From contig CAZVPI010000004.1 of assembly GCA_964628035.1 (NCBI GenBank), forward strand, positions 99,636 to 163,635: a stretch of 64,000 bases of DNA. Direction: 5' to 3'. This DNA comes from UBA2199 sp964628035. GTDB lineage: Bacteria; Acidobacteriota; Aminicenantia; UBA2199. The notes below the pieces were generated by a model, which saw only the letters and a list, made by a program, of their open reading frames with translations, had not been told where the DNA came from and made no database searches. This document shows positions 35,612 through 43,107 of this stretch, in pieces; positions within the stretch are counted from its first letter, which is position 1, and each line of letters begins with the position of its first letter. A program made the position numbers and the translations under genes.

Positions 35612-37068
35612 GGCAGGTCTCCGGCTCCGATGCGCCCGGGAAAGAGCTCCAGGAAATGGGCGAAGAGCAGGCGGCCGAGCAGCGTGCGCTTGTAGGCGGC
35701 GGCTCCGCGCACGTCGCTGATGGGCGCCACCTCCCCAGCGGCCACGTCGATGAACCCGCGCACGGTCGCGGCCGAGACCTCCTTTCCCGCCAGGAAGGCC
35801 GAGGCCCGGGCCAGGTACAGAGGCACCGGGGCCACGCCGCCGGCGGCGGCGTGGGCGGACGCGATGCGGCCGCCCTCCATCTCCAGGCCCAAGGCCGAAT
35901 TCACCGAGGCGATGTCCTGCTGCCTGCGGCGGGCGACCTTCTCGAAATGCAGCCGGACGCCGTCGCGGCGCAGCGGCAGGCTGACCCAGGCCGCATCCTC
36001 GCCAGGCCGCAGGTCGAGCTTCTTGTAGCCCAGGAAGAAGGCGCGCAGCGGCAGCTCGCGGAAGCGGCCGCCGCGGCGCAGGCCGATCGCAGCGTCGAGG
36101 GCCAGCAGCAGGACGCTGAGGTCGCCGATGGGCGAGGCATTGACGATGTTGCCGCCGACGGTGGCGCGGTTGCGCACCTGGGTGGCCGAGACCCGCTGCA
36201 GGAAGCCGGGGAGGACCGGGAAGGCGGCGGAGAGCAGCGGCGATGTCATCAGGTCGGAGACGGTGGCGGCGGCGCCGATGAAGACGCGGCCGGGGCCGGG
36301 CCAGATGTCGGCCAGGCCGGGGCGGCGCGACAGCAGGCGCAGCTCGCGCTCGGCCATCTCGGGCCCGCGCTGCACGTAGAGGTCGGTGCCGCCGGCGACG
36401 GCCAGCGCCGAGGCGCGGCCGCGCTCCGGGGCGACGGCCGGCAGGCGGCGCAGGCGGTCGGCAACCTCGGCAAGATAGGGCGGAACCACGGCGGCGGCGA
36501 TCAGCGCCTCCAGGCGCTCGCCGGGATCCTGCGGCAGCCGGCCCAGGCCGCGCAGCAGCCGCCCGACGGCGCGGCGGATGGCGGTGTAGCCGGTGCAGCG
36601 GCAGATGTTGCCCTCGATGGCGGTGAGGGCGGCGTCGAGGCCCAGCTCCGGGGCCTCGAGCAGGAAGGCCGTCAGGCTGACCACCAGCCCGGGGGTGCAG
36701 AATCCGCACTGGCTCGCCCCCTCGCTGACGAAGGCCTGCTGCACCGGGGTCAGCCCCGACGGGCTCCGCCCGTCGGGATTCAGCCCCTCGATGGTCACCA
36801 CGTGGCGGCCGGCGGCGTCGCCCAGGGGAAACAGGCAGGAGGCCACGGCCCGGTAGCGGACACGGCCGACGACCGGCCGGCCGGCGGCGCCGGCAGCGGT
36901 CGGCGCGCCCAGCAGGACGGTGCAGGCGCCGCAGTCCCCCTCGCGGCAGCCGATGCGGGTGCCGGTCAGGCGCCGGTCGTCGCGCAGAAAGTCGACCAGG
37001 GCGGTGCCGGGCGCAAGGGAGGTTCGGATCTCGCGGCCGTTGAGCAGGAACACGGTCTCAGCGGCCAT
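35608..37068 (-). CDS. Xanthine dehydrogenase fused FeS/FAD subunit
   Basis: 486 aa, combining the 2Fe-2S and FAD parts that are separate in many anaerobes. Residues 1-165 hold the plant-type cluster (CREGDCGACTVLL) and the helical cluster (CGFCTPG, CRCTGY). Residues about 185-360 are the FAD domain (AVAGGTDLYVQ, ATVGGNIVNASPIGD), followed by the CO-dehydrogenase flavoprotein C-terminal domain. It passes electrons from the molybdenum subunit to NAD+ or another carrier. ATG 37068 lies 7 nt after the membrane-protein stop, with GAGGG as SD. This is XdhA layout of the Rhodobacter/Pseudomonas type. Confidence 0.9.
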   Translation of the reverse strand: MAAETVFLLNGREIRTSLAPGTALVDFLRDDRRLTGTRIGCREGDCGACTVLLGAPTAAGAAGRPVVGRVRYRAVASCLFPLGDAAGRHVVTIEGLNPDGRSPSGLTPVQQAFVSEGASQCGFCTPGLVVSLTAFLLEAPELGLDAALTAIEGNICRCTGYTAIRRAVGRLLRGLGRLPQDPGERLEALIAAAVVPPYLAEVADRLRRLPAVAPERGRASALAVAGGTDLYVQRGPEMAERELRLLSRRPGLADIWPGPGRVFIGAAATVSDLMTSPLLSAAFPVLPGFLQRVSATQVRNRATVGGNIVNASPIGDLSVLLLALDAAIGLRRGGRFRELPLRAFFLGYKKLDLRPGEDAAWVSLPLRRDGVRLHFEKVARRRQQDIASVNSALGLEMEGGRIASAHAAAGGVAPVPLYLARASAFLAGKEVSAATVRGFIDVAAGEVAPISDVRGAAAYKRTLLGRLLFAHFLELFPGRIGAGDLP

Positions 37069-37075
37069 TCGGCCC

Positions 37076-37759
37076 TCAACGGGCGGCGGCGGTGAGCCAC
37101 ACGGTCAGCCCCCAAAAGGCCGCGGCCACGGTGCCGGCCAAGGGCGCCAGCAGCGGCTTGCGCGCCAGCCACAGGGGCAGCAGCCCTCGCTCCAGCCTGC
37201 GCCCCAGGGCGTAGCCCAGGGGAAACAGCAGCCCGGCCAGCAGGGCGGCGGGAGCGGCGCGCGTCAGCAGATAGGCCGCCGCGCCGCTGGCAAAACGGAA
37301 CGACAGCAGGTGGGCGCAGGGGGCCCAGAAGCGGCCCAGGGCGAAGAAGGCGGCGCCGGAGGCGAAGGCGGCGAGGCCGGCCATGACTCCCTGCCTGCCC
37401 GGCCCCTTGCCGAGGCCCTTGCGGGCCAGGCTCACGCCGGCAAAGAGAGCAGCGCCGTTGAGCAGCAAGGCCAGGTGGGCGTTGGCCTGGCAGAAGGCGG
37501 GCAAGCCCAGCAGAGGCACGGCCAGCCAGCGGGAGAAAACGGCGGCCAGGGCGATGCCGGGGATGATGCCGGCCTTCTTGTACACGGCCAGGCCGGCGGC
37601 CATGACCAGGAAGCCGGCGCCGGCCAGGGCCGGGCTGCGCGGCAGGCCGATCTGGCGGATGAACCCCAGGGAGGCCTCGGTCAGGCCGAGCAGGGCGCCC
37701 AGGACCACGGCCAGCAGCGCGTAGAACTTCAGGGAAAAGGTGTCGTTGTTGCTCGTCAT
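37076..37759 (-). CDS. Polytopic membrane protein heading the xanthine dehydrogenase operon
   Basis: 227 aa with about six hydrophobic segments (FYALLAVVLGALLGL, AGAGFLVMAAGLAVY, IIPGIALAAVFSRWL, LALLLNGAALFAGVSL, GVMAGLAAFASGAAFFAL, LLAGLLFPLGYALG). No transporter signature is recognised. Size and topology recall S-components of ECF transporters, but the resemblance is weak. First gene behind a consensus promoter and 7 nt from xdh, so a role in purine uptake or in electron transfer at the membrane is plausible. ATG 37759 has GAGAGG upstream. Confidence 0.8.
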   Translation of the reverse strand: MTSNNDTFSLKFYALLAVVLGALLGLTEASLGFIRQIGLPRSPALAGAGFLVMAAGLAVYKKAGIIPGIALAAVFSRWLAVPLLGLPAFCQANAHLALLLNGAALFAGVSLARKGLGKGPGRQGVMAGLAAFASGAAFFALGRFWAPCAHLLSFRFASGAAAYLLTRAAPAALLAGLLFPLGYALGRRLERGLLPLWLARKPLLAPLAGTVAAAFWGLTVWLTAAAR

Positions 37760-37782
37760 GTTGCCTCTCTGAAACCTGGACT

Positions 37783-37811
37783 ATCTTAAAGAACCCGAGA
37801 AGGGTTGTCAA
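37783..37811 (-). promoter_or_regulatory. Strong sigma70 promoter of the xdh-ygeY operon
   Basis: TTGACA (37811-37806), 17 nt, TAAGAT (37788-37783) on the minus strand; leader of about 17 nt to ATG 37759. Confidence 0.8.
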
Positions 37812-37816
37812 CGACC

Positions 37817-37904
37817 GGTACTCGGCGTACGGCAGACGGCTGATGGGAACAGCATGACTCGATTTGTTGGCGCTTCTCCCCTCATCGGGGACCTTCAGGG
37901 GCAT
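37817..37904. repeat. Heptamer arm plus conserved 17-nt core
   Basis: ggtactc, ggcgtac, ggcagac and ggctgat are in register at 37817-37844. After 41 nt comes CGGGGACCTTCAGGGGC (37886-37902), found again exactly at 42308-42324. The array begins 6 nt upstream of the xdh operon -35. Confidence 0.7.
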
Positions 37905-38070
37905 CACTCCTTCTTCATCACGTCAGCACGTTCTAGGGCTACTACTGGGACCGTCACGATCAAAGCCGCTTCGGGTTGGCTCACTTTCTTGCAGGCACCG
38001 GCAGGGTCACCGACACGAAGAGCTTGATCTGGCCGGCGCCTTGCCGCATGCCTTCGCCAGGATCCATGAG

Positions 38071-38490
38071 CTACTCCCCGATGATCTTGACCAAAACGCG
38101 CTTCTTGCGCCGCCCGTCGAACTCGCCGTAGAAAATCTGTTCCCAGGGGCCGAAATCGAGCCGGCCGCCGCTGACGGCGACCACCGCCTCGCGGCCCATG
38201 ACCTGGCGCTTGAGATGGGCATCGCCGTTGTCCTCGCCGCTCAGGTTGTGGCGGTAGGCCGAGACCGGCTCGTGAGGCGCGAGTGTCTCCAGCCATTTCT
38301 CGAAGTCCTGGTGCAGCCCGCTTTCGTCGTCGTTGACGAACACCGAGGCGGTGACATGCATGGCGTTGACCAGCGCCAATCCTTCCTGCACGCCGCTCTC
38401 GCGCAGTGCCTGCTCGACATCAGGAGTGATGTTGATGAACGCCCGGCGGCCCGGGGTCTGGAACCACAGTTCCTTGCGATAGCTTTTCAT
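38071..38490 (-). CDS. yjbQ: YjbQ/UPF0047 family protein
   Basis: 139 aa, standard length. Family residues are present: HVTASVFVNDDESG, AYRHNLSGEDNGDAHLKRQ with the conserved His pair, SGGRLDFGPWEQIFYGEFDG and the basic end RRKKRVLVKIIGE. YjbQ-type proteins have thiamin-phosphate-synthase activity in some reports; the physiological role is unclear. No SD precedes ATG 38490; the -10 TATAAT ends 6 nt before it, which sets this start. Monocistronic; heptamer elements border it on both sides. Confidence 0.9.
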   Translation of the reverse strand: MKSYRKELWFQTPGRRAFINITPDVEQALRESGVQEGLALVNAMHVTASVFVNDDESGLHQDFEKWLETLAPHEPVSAYRHNLSGEDNGDAHLKRQVMGREAVVAVSGGRLDFGPWEQIFYGEFDGRRKKRVLVKIIGE

Positions 38491-38496
38491 GAGGAC

Positions 38497-38524
38497 ATTA
38501 TAGCGAAACATGAACGTCGGGCAA
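38497..38524 (-). promoter_or_regulatory. Leaderless promoter of yjbQ
   Basis: TTGCCC (38524-38519), 16 nt, TATAAT (38502-38497), then exactly 6 nt to ATG 38490 on the minus strand. Confidence 0.65.
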
Positions 38525-38527
38525 AGG

Positions 38528-38772
38528 AACTCGGCAGGCGGCGGACGGCAGACAGCAAGGCAATTGGCGTAGGGCACATGGCGTAAGGCGTACGGCAACG
38601 GCACGACGAAGCTCAGGGAAAACAAAGGGAAGGCAAAGGGAAGAATGAGGGAAGAAGGAGTGGGAAAAGCCTTATCCGAATTTCTTTCCCACCCTGTTTT
38701 CCCTCTGCCTTTCCCTCTGTCTTCCCTCTCTCTTCCCTGGAGAATATGGAACCGTACGCCGTACGCCGAGCC
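38528..38772. repeat. Nested heptamer element, best example in the window
   Basis: Eleven units in register from 38528 to 38604 (aactcgg, caggcgg, cggacgg, cagacag, caaggca, attggcg, tagggca, catggcg, taaggcg, tacggca, acggcac). Then come a purine arm (38613-38679), a short loop, a pyrimidine arm (about 38688-38740) and a closing arm accgtac, gccgtac, gccgagc (38754-38772). Both pairs are inverted, so the whole could fold as one nested hairpin ending 6 nt from the EamA stop. Confidence 0.8.
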
Positions 38773-38778
38773 CAACAT

Positions 38779-39648
38779 TCATTGTTGCGTTCGCCTGGCG
38801 CTGACGATGGACGCTCCGGTCACTGCCGCGATGATGACGACGCCGCCGGCGACGGCTCTGAGGCCGGGGGCCTCCCCCAGCGCCAGGAAAACCCACAGCG
38901 GGTTGCACACCGGCTCGATGACGGCGACCAGGTTGGCCGAAACGGCGCTGATGCGCTTGATGGCGTAGGAAAAGAGGATGGCCGCCGCGCCGATCTGGAA
39001 GACGCCGAGCACGGCGACGGCGCCGGCCGCCTTCCAGCTGAAGGCCGGCGCGGGCAGGAGCAGCGAGACGCCGGCGCCGATGGCCACGGTGAACCCGTGG
39101 GCCAGCAGCATCGACTCCAGCGGCGAAGCGCCCTTCTGCATGCGCAGGAAGACGAAGCAGAAGCTGAAGGCCAGCCCCGACAGCAGCGCCAGGACGTTGC
39201 CCAGCAGTCGGCCGCCGCCGATCTTGTCCAGGAACAGCAGCGCCAGGCCCAGGCCGACAAAGGGGAAGGAGGCCCACTGTTCCCTGCGCACGCGCTCCTT
39301 GAGGATCCAGGCGCCGAGGAGGGCGGTGAAGACCGGACCGACGTACTGCAGCAGGATGGCGTTGGCCGCGCTGGTGGTCTTGTTGGCCGTGACGAACAGC
39401 AGCATGGTGGCCGTCTGCGCCAGCGCGGCGCCGAGCTGCGCCGGCGACCAGTGGATGTGCGGGCGCCGCAGCCAAGCCAGGATGACCAGCGCGGCCACGG
39501 CGCTGCGCGCGGCGGCGATGGCGAAGGGGTGCCAGTCGACGACCTTGATGAACAGCCCGGCGCCGCTCCACAGGAAGGCGGTGAGGGCCATGGCCCAGAC
39601 ACCGAGGCGTATTTCGCGAGGTTTGCGGTCAACAGTCAATTCGATCAT
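38779..39648 (-). CDS. EamA/DMT-family transporter
   Basis: 289 aa with ten membrane segments in two EamA repeats (WAMALTAFLWSGAGLFIKVV to LLFVTANKTTSAANAILLQYVGPVF, and LLSGLAFSFCFVFLRMQKG to SALIEPVCNPLWVFLALGE-type sequence). The family exports amino acids, purines or other metabolites; substrate unknown. ATG 39648 is chosen because the first membrane segment follows closely; upstream codons lie in the heptamer array. No SD is visible. Monocistronic. Confidence 0.85.
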   Translation of the reverse strand: MIELTVDRKPREIRLGVWAMALTAFLWSGAGLFIKVVDWHPFAIAAARSAVAALVILAWLRRPHIHWSPAQLGAALAQTATMLLFVTANKTTSAANAILLQYVGPVFTALLGAWILKERVRREQWASFPFVGLGLALLFLDKIGGGRLLGNVLALLSGLAFSFCFVFLRMQKGASPLESMLLAHGFTVAIGAGVSLLLPAPAFSWKAAGAVAVLGVFQIGAAAILFSYAIKRISAVSANLVAVIEPVCNPLWVFLALGEAPGLRAVAGGVVIIAAVTGASIVSARRTQQ

Positions 39649-39660
39649 ATGCTTCGCAAC

Positions 39661-39806
39661 GAAGTGAAAAGTTAAAAGTGAAAAGTGAAAAGCCAGAAAC
39701 CCCACCTTCGGGAAAATCACTGCCATCGCACTTCATTTTTTTTCACCGCTCGCTGAGTTCTGGAAGCTCCTGCTGCACCATTTCACTTTTTACTTTTCAC
39801 CTTTCA
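39661..39806. repeat. Heptamer element, GTGAAAA family, inverted
   Basis: Left arm: gaagtga, aaagtta, aaagtga, aaagtga, aaagcca (39661-39695). Right arm: catttca, cttttta, cttttca, cctttca (39779-39806). Arms are complementary across an 83-nt centre. It starts 13 nt upstream of the EamA start and ends 15 nt from the tdk stop. Confidence 0.8.
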
Positions 39807-39820
39807 CTGCGTGCTGCAAT

Positions 39821-40390
39821 TCACTTGATCTCGAGCCTCTGCCCGTAGCACCGGCGGCACACCGACACGTACTTGTCGTTGCCGCCGATCTCGATCTGCG
39901 GTCCCTCGCCCACCGGCCGGCCGTCCTTGTACTTGAGCAGCATGGTCGCCTTCTTGGTGCAGTACCAGCAGACGGCCTTGACCTCCTCCACCTTGTCGGC
40001 GAACAGCAGCAGCGCCTCGCTGCCCGGGAAAAGGTGGTTGCGGTAGTCGTTCTTCAGGCCGTAGACGATGACCGGGATGTTCAGCCGGTCGACGATGCGC
40101 GTCAGCTCGATCACCTGGACGCGGCTCAGGAACTGCCCCTCGTCGACCAGCACGCAGTCGGGCTCGGCTTCGGCGGTCAGGCGCAACAGGTCGGTATCGG
40201 GGCCGATGATGATGGCGTCGCGCTGGAAGCCCATGCGCGAGGTGATCTTGCCGCGGCCGAAGCGGTCATCGAGGGCCGGGGTGAAGAGCAGGGCGTGCTT
40301 GTTCTGCTCCTCGTAGTTGTGGGCGATCTTGAGGATCTCGGTCGACTTGCCGGCGTTCATGGTCGAGTAGCGGAAGTAGAGCTGGGCCAT
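39821..40390 (-). CDS. tdk: Thymidine kinase (type II)
   Basis: 189 aa. Walker A of the TK1 type STMNAGKST at 9-17, catalytic VDEGQFL, lasso loop, and zinc ligands CWYC and CRRC. Phosphorylates thymidine or deoxyuridine with ATP for salvage. ATG 40390 has AGGAGA upstream. It follows the 5'-nucleotidase gene by 20 nt on the same strand and is likely the third gene of that operon. Confidence 0.95.
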   Translation of the reverse strand: MAQLYFRYSTMNAGKSTEILKIAHNYEEQNKHALLFTPALDDRFGRGKITSRMGFQRDAIIIGPDTDLLRLTAEAEPDCVLVDEGQFLSRVQVIELTRIVDRLNIPVIVYGLKNDYRNHLFPGSEALLLFADKVEEVKAVCWYCTKKATMLLKYKDGRPVGEGPQIEIGGNDKYVSVCRRCYGQRLEIK

Positions 40391-40410
40391 GGCTTACTCT
40401 CCTGGGGCGA

Positions 40411-41907
40411 TCAATAACGGTCGTTGCGGCCGGGGGGGTCCTGGAAGGCGCGCTGGATGCCGCGGTAGACGGAGAGGTCGGCCCCGCCCTTCAGGAAATT
40501 GATCAGCGCCTCGGCGGTGGTCGAACCCAGGGCCCGGCCCGGGTCGCGGCGGCGGAAATCGTAGGCGCTGGCCACGTAGCTGGAGATGCCGACCCGGAAG
40601 TCGCGCTGCTCGTCCAGCGGCGCGCCGTCCGGGGCCCGCAGGTCGATGCCCAGGATGTTCAGCTCGGCGTCGGTGCGCACGGTGTAGCTGAGGCCCGCGA
40701 CCTGCAGGTCAAGCTCCCTGCCCTTGCGGAACGAGTCGGCGATCAGCGAGCGGATCTCCTCGGCGTTCATGGCCAGCGTCACCACCTGGTTGCCGAAGGG
40801 GTCGAGGGTATAGACGTCCTTGAGGGTGATGTCCGGGTTCAGCCGCCTCAGGCGGATGCCGCCCTCGTTCTGGAAGGCGATGTCCAGGCCGTGGGCCGCG
40901 CGCATGGCGTCGGTCATCAGCGAGCCCAGGGCGTCCTTGCCCTCGATGGCGAACGGGGCGGTGGCGATGACGCGGGAAAATTCCGGGTTGTTGTTGAAGC
41001 GGGCGATCATGGCCTTGACCTCGGGGTCCTCCTCCTCGAGTCCTTTCACGTCGATCAGCCCCCCCTTCTTCTCCACCACGCGTCCACCGCGAACGAGCAG
41101 CTCCACGCGGCCGAGCCAGCTCAGGTCGCTGCCGGCCTGGGCCACCAGCACGCCGTCGACCATCTCGGCGGGGTCGACGCGGGTATGCGAATGGCCGCCG
41201 ATGATCGCGTCCAGCTCGGGCATGGACCGTGCCAGCTTCACGTCGTCCTCAAAGCCCAGGTGCGACAGGGCCAGGAAGACGTCGGCCTGGCGGCGCAGGG
41301 GCTTCATCTCCAGGGCCTTGGCCAGGGGCTCGCTGAAGCGCAGCCCCTGCACGCGGTCGGGGTGGGTCGAGGGCAGGCCGTTGCCGGGCTCGATCTGGAT
41401 CAGGCCGAAGACGGCGACGCGCACGCCGCTCCTTGTCGTCAGCAGCCGCGAGGGGTACAGGTTGGGGATCTCGCTGCCGGGCCGGGGATGGATGTTGGCC
41501 GAGACGATGGGGAAACGGACACGGGAGGCGAAGCGCTTCAGGTTCTCCAGGCCGAAGTCGAACTCGTGGTTGCCGAGGGTGAGCAGGTCGACGCCCAGGC
41601 GGTTGAGCAGCTCGAGCATCGGCTCGCCCGGGGGCTGGTACTGGTCGATGATCGGGTTGCCGGTGAAGTTGTCGCCGGCGCAGAGCAGCAGGACGTCGCC
41701 GCCCCGGCGGCGTTCGCTCTCCACGATCGCCGCCACCTTGGCGAAGTTGTCGATCTTGCCGTGGACGTCGTTGAAATGGAAGAGGACGAGGCGCGACTCG
41801 GCCGGCGCCGGTGCCGGCGGCGCCGAGGCGCACGAGAAGCAGGTCAGGCCCGCCAGCAGCAGCAGCAGCAGCGAGGAGACGATCAGGTGCAACTTGGCAT
41901 GCTTCAT
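40411..41907 (-). CDS. 5'-Nucleotidase/metallophosphatase lipoprotein (UshA family)
   Basis: 498 aa. Signal with lipobox ending CFSC (Cys26). Metallophosphoesterase motifs FNDVHGKID, AGDNFTGNP, LGNHEFDFG, GGHSHTRVD; the C-terminal 5'-nucleotidase domain has NEGGIR and DPFGNQVVTL. It dephosphorylates extracellular nucleotides or UDP-sugars so nucleosides can be taken up. ATG 41907 overlaps the upstream small gene by 4 nt. With tdk downstream and a base deaminase next door, it fits nucleotide scavenging. Anchored to a membrane facing the periplasm. Confidence 0.9.
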   Translation of the reverse strand: MKHAKLHLIVSSLLLLLLAGLTCFSCASAPPAPAPAESRLVLFHFNDVHGKIDNFAKVAAIVESERRRGGDVLLLCAGDNFTGNPIIDQYQPPGEPMLELLNRLGVDLLTLGNHEFDFGLENLKRFASRVRFPIVSANIHPRPGSEIPNLYPSRLLTTRSGVRVAVFGLIQIEPGNGLPSTHPDRVQGLRFSEPLAKALEMKPLRRQADVFLALSHLGFEDDVKLARSMPELDAIIGGHSHTRVDPAEMVDGVLVAQAGSDLSWLGRVELLVRGGRVVEKKGGLIDVKGLEEEDPEVKAMIARFNNNPEFSRVIATAPFAIEGKDALGSLMTDAMRAAHGLDIAFQNEGGIRLRRLNPDITLKDVYTLDPFGNQVVTLAMNAEEIRSLIADSFRKGRELDLQVAGLSYTVRTDAELNILGIDLRAPDGAPLDEQRDFRVGISSYVASAYDFRRRDPGRALGSTTAEALINFLKGGADLSVYRGIQRAFQDPPGRNDRY

Positions 41908-42122
41908 TTGCCCGCCCTCCTTTTACCGGCCAGGCGGACGAAGAGCGCCTCGCCGCCGTTCAGCTCGCCGTCATGGGCGATCTCGTGGCCGTGGCCGTCG
42001 CAGACCGTCTTGTAGCCGCTCTGCACCTGCTTCCAGGAACGCAACGAATAGCGGCGCAGGGCGTCCTCCACGCGGGCTCCGGAAAAGACCTCGATGGTCC
42101 GGCCATTGACCTGTATGTGCAT
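41904..42122 (-). CDS. Small beta-grasp-like protein, 72 aa
   Basis: The product starts MHIQVNGRTIEVFSGARVEDAL, with a ThiS/MoaD-like or ubiquitin-like strand-turn-strand-helix beginning and an ending GGEALFVRLAG. It lacks the C-terminal Gly-Gly of sulfur carriers, so it is probably not one. First gene of the nucleotidase-tdk operon; its stop overlaps the nucleotidase ATG by 4 nt. ATG 42122 has GGAG at 8 nt and a consensus promoter. Function unknown. Confidence 0.75.
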   Translation of the reverse strand: MHIQVNGRTIEVFSGARVEDALRRYSLRSWKQVQSGYKTVCDGHGHEIAHDGELNGGEALFVRLAGKRRAGK

Positions 42123-42147
42123 GGCAACAACTCCAGTTGAAGTATCG

Positions 42148-42176
42148 ATTGTAGGGAAACGGGCCGGCAAAGTCAA
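42148..42176 (-). promoter_or_regulatory. Strong sigma70 promoter of the nucleotidase-tdk operon
   Basis: TTGACT (42176-42171), 17 nt, TACAAT (42153-42148) on the minus strand, about 19 nt leader to ATG 42122. Confidence 0.75.
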
Positions 42177-42190
42177 CAGATGATCTGTCC

Positions 42191-42457
42191 GGACTCGGCG
42201 TACGGCGGACGGCAACAGCACTGGCTCGCCCGAGGCAGTTCCGATCACTGACTCTGCATCACCAGGACAAGTTCGTCCCCAAGCTATTTCCCGTCGCCCC
42301 TTCTCGCCGGGGACCTTCAGGGGCGTCGCTTGCCGCTACAATTATTATGCAATGGCCGTACGGCGCCGGCTTTTCCTTTTTACCTTTCACTCTTCACTCA
42401 AATTCGGTCCAGGGCATTTGCCTCATGCCGTACGCCGTGTACCGTACGCCGAGCAAC
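42191..42457. repeat. Heptamer element, GTACGGC family, inverted, with conserved core
   Basis: Left arm ggactcg, gcgtacg, gcggacg, gcaacag (42191-42218). Core CGGGGACCTTCAGGGGC at 42308-42324, identical to 37886-37902. A tttttac, ctttcac, tcttcac run lies at 42377-42397. Right arm tcatgcc, gtacgcc, gtgtacc, gtacgcc, gagcaac (42423-42457). It fills the divergent gap between two operons. Confidence 0.8.
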
Positions 42458-42472
42458 TCATTCAGTTTATGT

Positions 42473-42478
42473 TATAAT
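42473..42478 (+). promoter_or_regulatory. -10 box of the near-leaderless deaminase gene
   Basis: TATAAT ends 7 nt before ATG 42486. No SD; the -35 region overlaps the end of the heptamer arm and is not recognisable. Confidence 0.5.
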
Positions 42479-42485
42479 ATTTTTT

Positions 42486-43070
42486 ATGAAGCACCCGACA
42501 TCGGTCTCGCTGACTCTCCCCCCCTGGCTGACCGCCTTGGTCCAGGACGAGATCGAACTGCGCGACCCCGAGCAGCGCATGCGCTGGGTCATCGGCCTGT
42601 CCCGGCGCAACGTCGAGGAGCGGACGGGCGGCCCCTTCGCCGCCGCCGTCTTCGAGCGCGAGAGCGGGCGGCTGCTCGCCGCCGGCGTCAACCGCGTCGA
42701 GCCCCTGAACTGCTCCCCGGCCCATGCCGAGGTCATGGCCTGCGCCCTGGCCCAGAAGCGGGCCGGCACCTTCGACCTGAACGGGGTGAACGCCGGCTGC
42801 GAGCTGGTGTCGAGCTCGCAACCCTGCCTGATGTGCCTGGGGGCCGTGCTGTGGTCGGGGGTGACCCGCCTCACCTACGGCGCGACGGCCGGCGACGTCG
42901 AGGGCATCGTCGGCTTCGACGAGGGGCCCCTGCCGCGCGACTGGCAGGGTGAACTGAACAAGCGCGGCATCACCGTGGCGGGCGAGTTCCTGCGCGCCGA
43001 GGCGGTCGAGGTCCTGGAATTGTACAAGCGGTCGGCCGGGACGGTCTACAATGGGCGTTCCAGGGGCTAG
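42486..43070 (+). CDS. CDA-fold nucleoside/base deaminase, guanine-deaminase-like
   Basis: 194 aa. Zinc motif H80-A-E82 and P113-C114-x-x-C117 (SQPCLMCLGAVLWSG) are the cytidine-deaminase-fold active site. The CxxCLGA pattern and the following VTRLTYGATAGD are closest to guanine deaminases and TadA-like enzymes; about 40 extra N-terminal residues (LPPWLTALVQDEIEL) distinguish it from TadA. With xanthine dehydrogenase in the window, guanine-to-xanthine conversion is plausible. ATG 42486 is set by the -10 box 7 nt upstream. Monocistronic. Confidence 0.8.
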   Translation: MKHPTSVSLTLPPWLTALVQDEIELRDPEQRMRWVIGLSRRNVEERTGGPFAAAVFERESGRLLAAGVNRVEPLNCSPAHAEVMACALAQKRAGTFDLNGVNAGCELVSSSQPCLMCLGAVLWSGVTRLTYGATAGDVEGIVGFDEGPLPRDWQGELNKRGITVAGEFLRAEAVEVLELYKRSAGTVYNGRSRG

Positions 43071-43107
43071 GCGCCAAGAGCGCCCGCGCCCAGTGTTAAG
43101 GCCTGCG

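Noticed and set aside
42486..43070. Calling the deaminase tadA
   Set aside because: It has a 40-residue N-terminal extension and a guanine-deaminase-like CLGA context; tRNA specificity cannot be shown.
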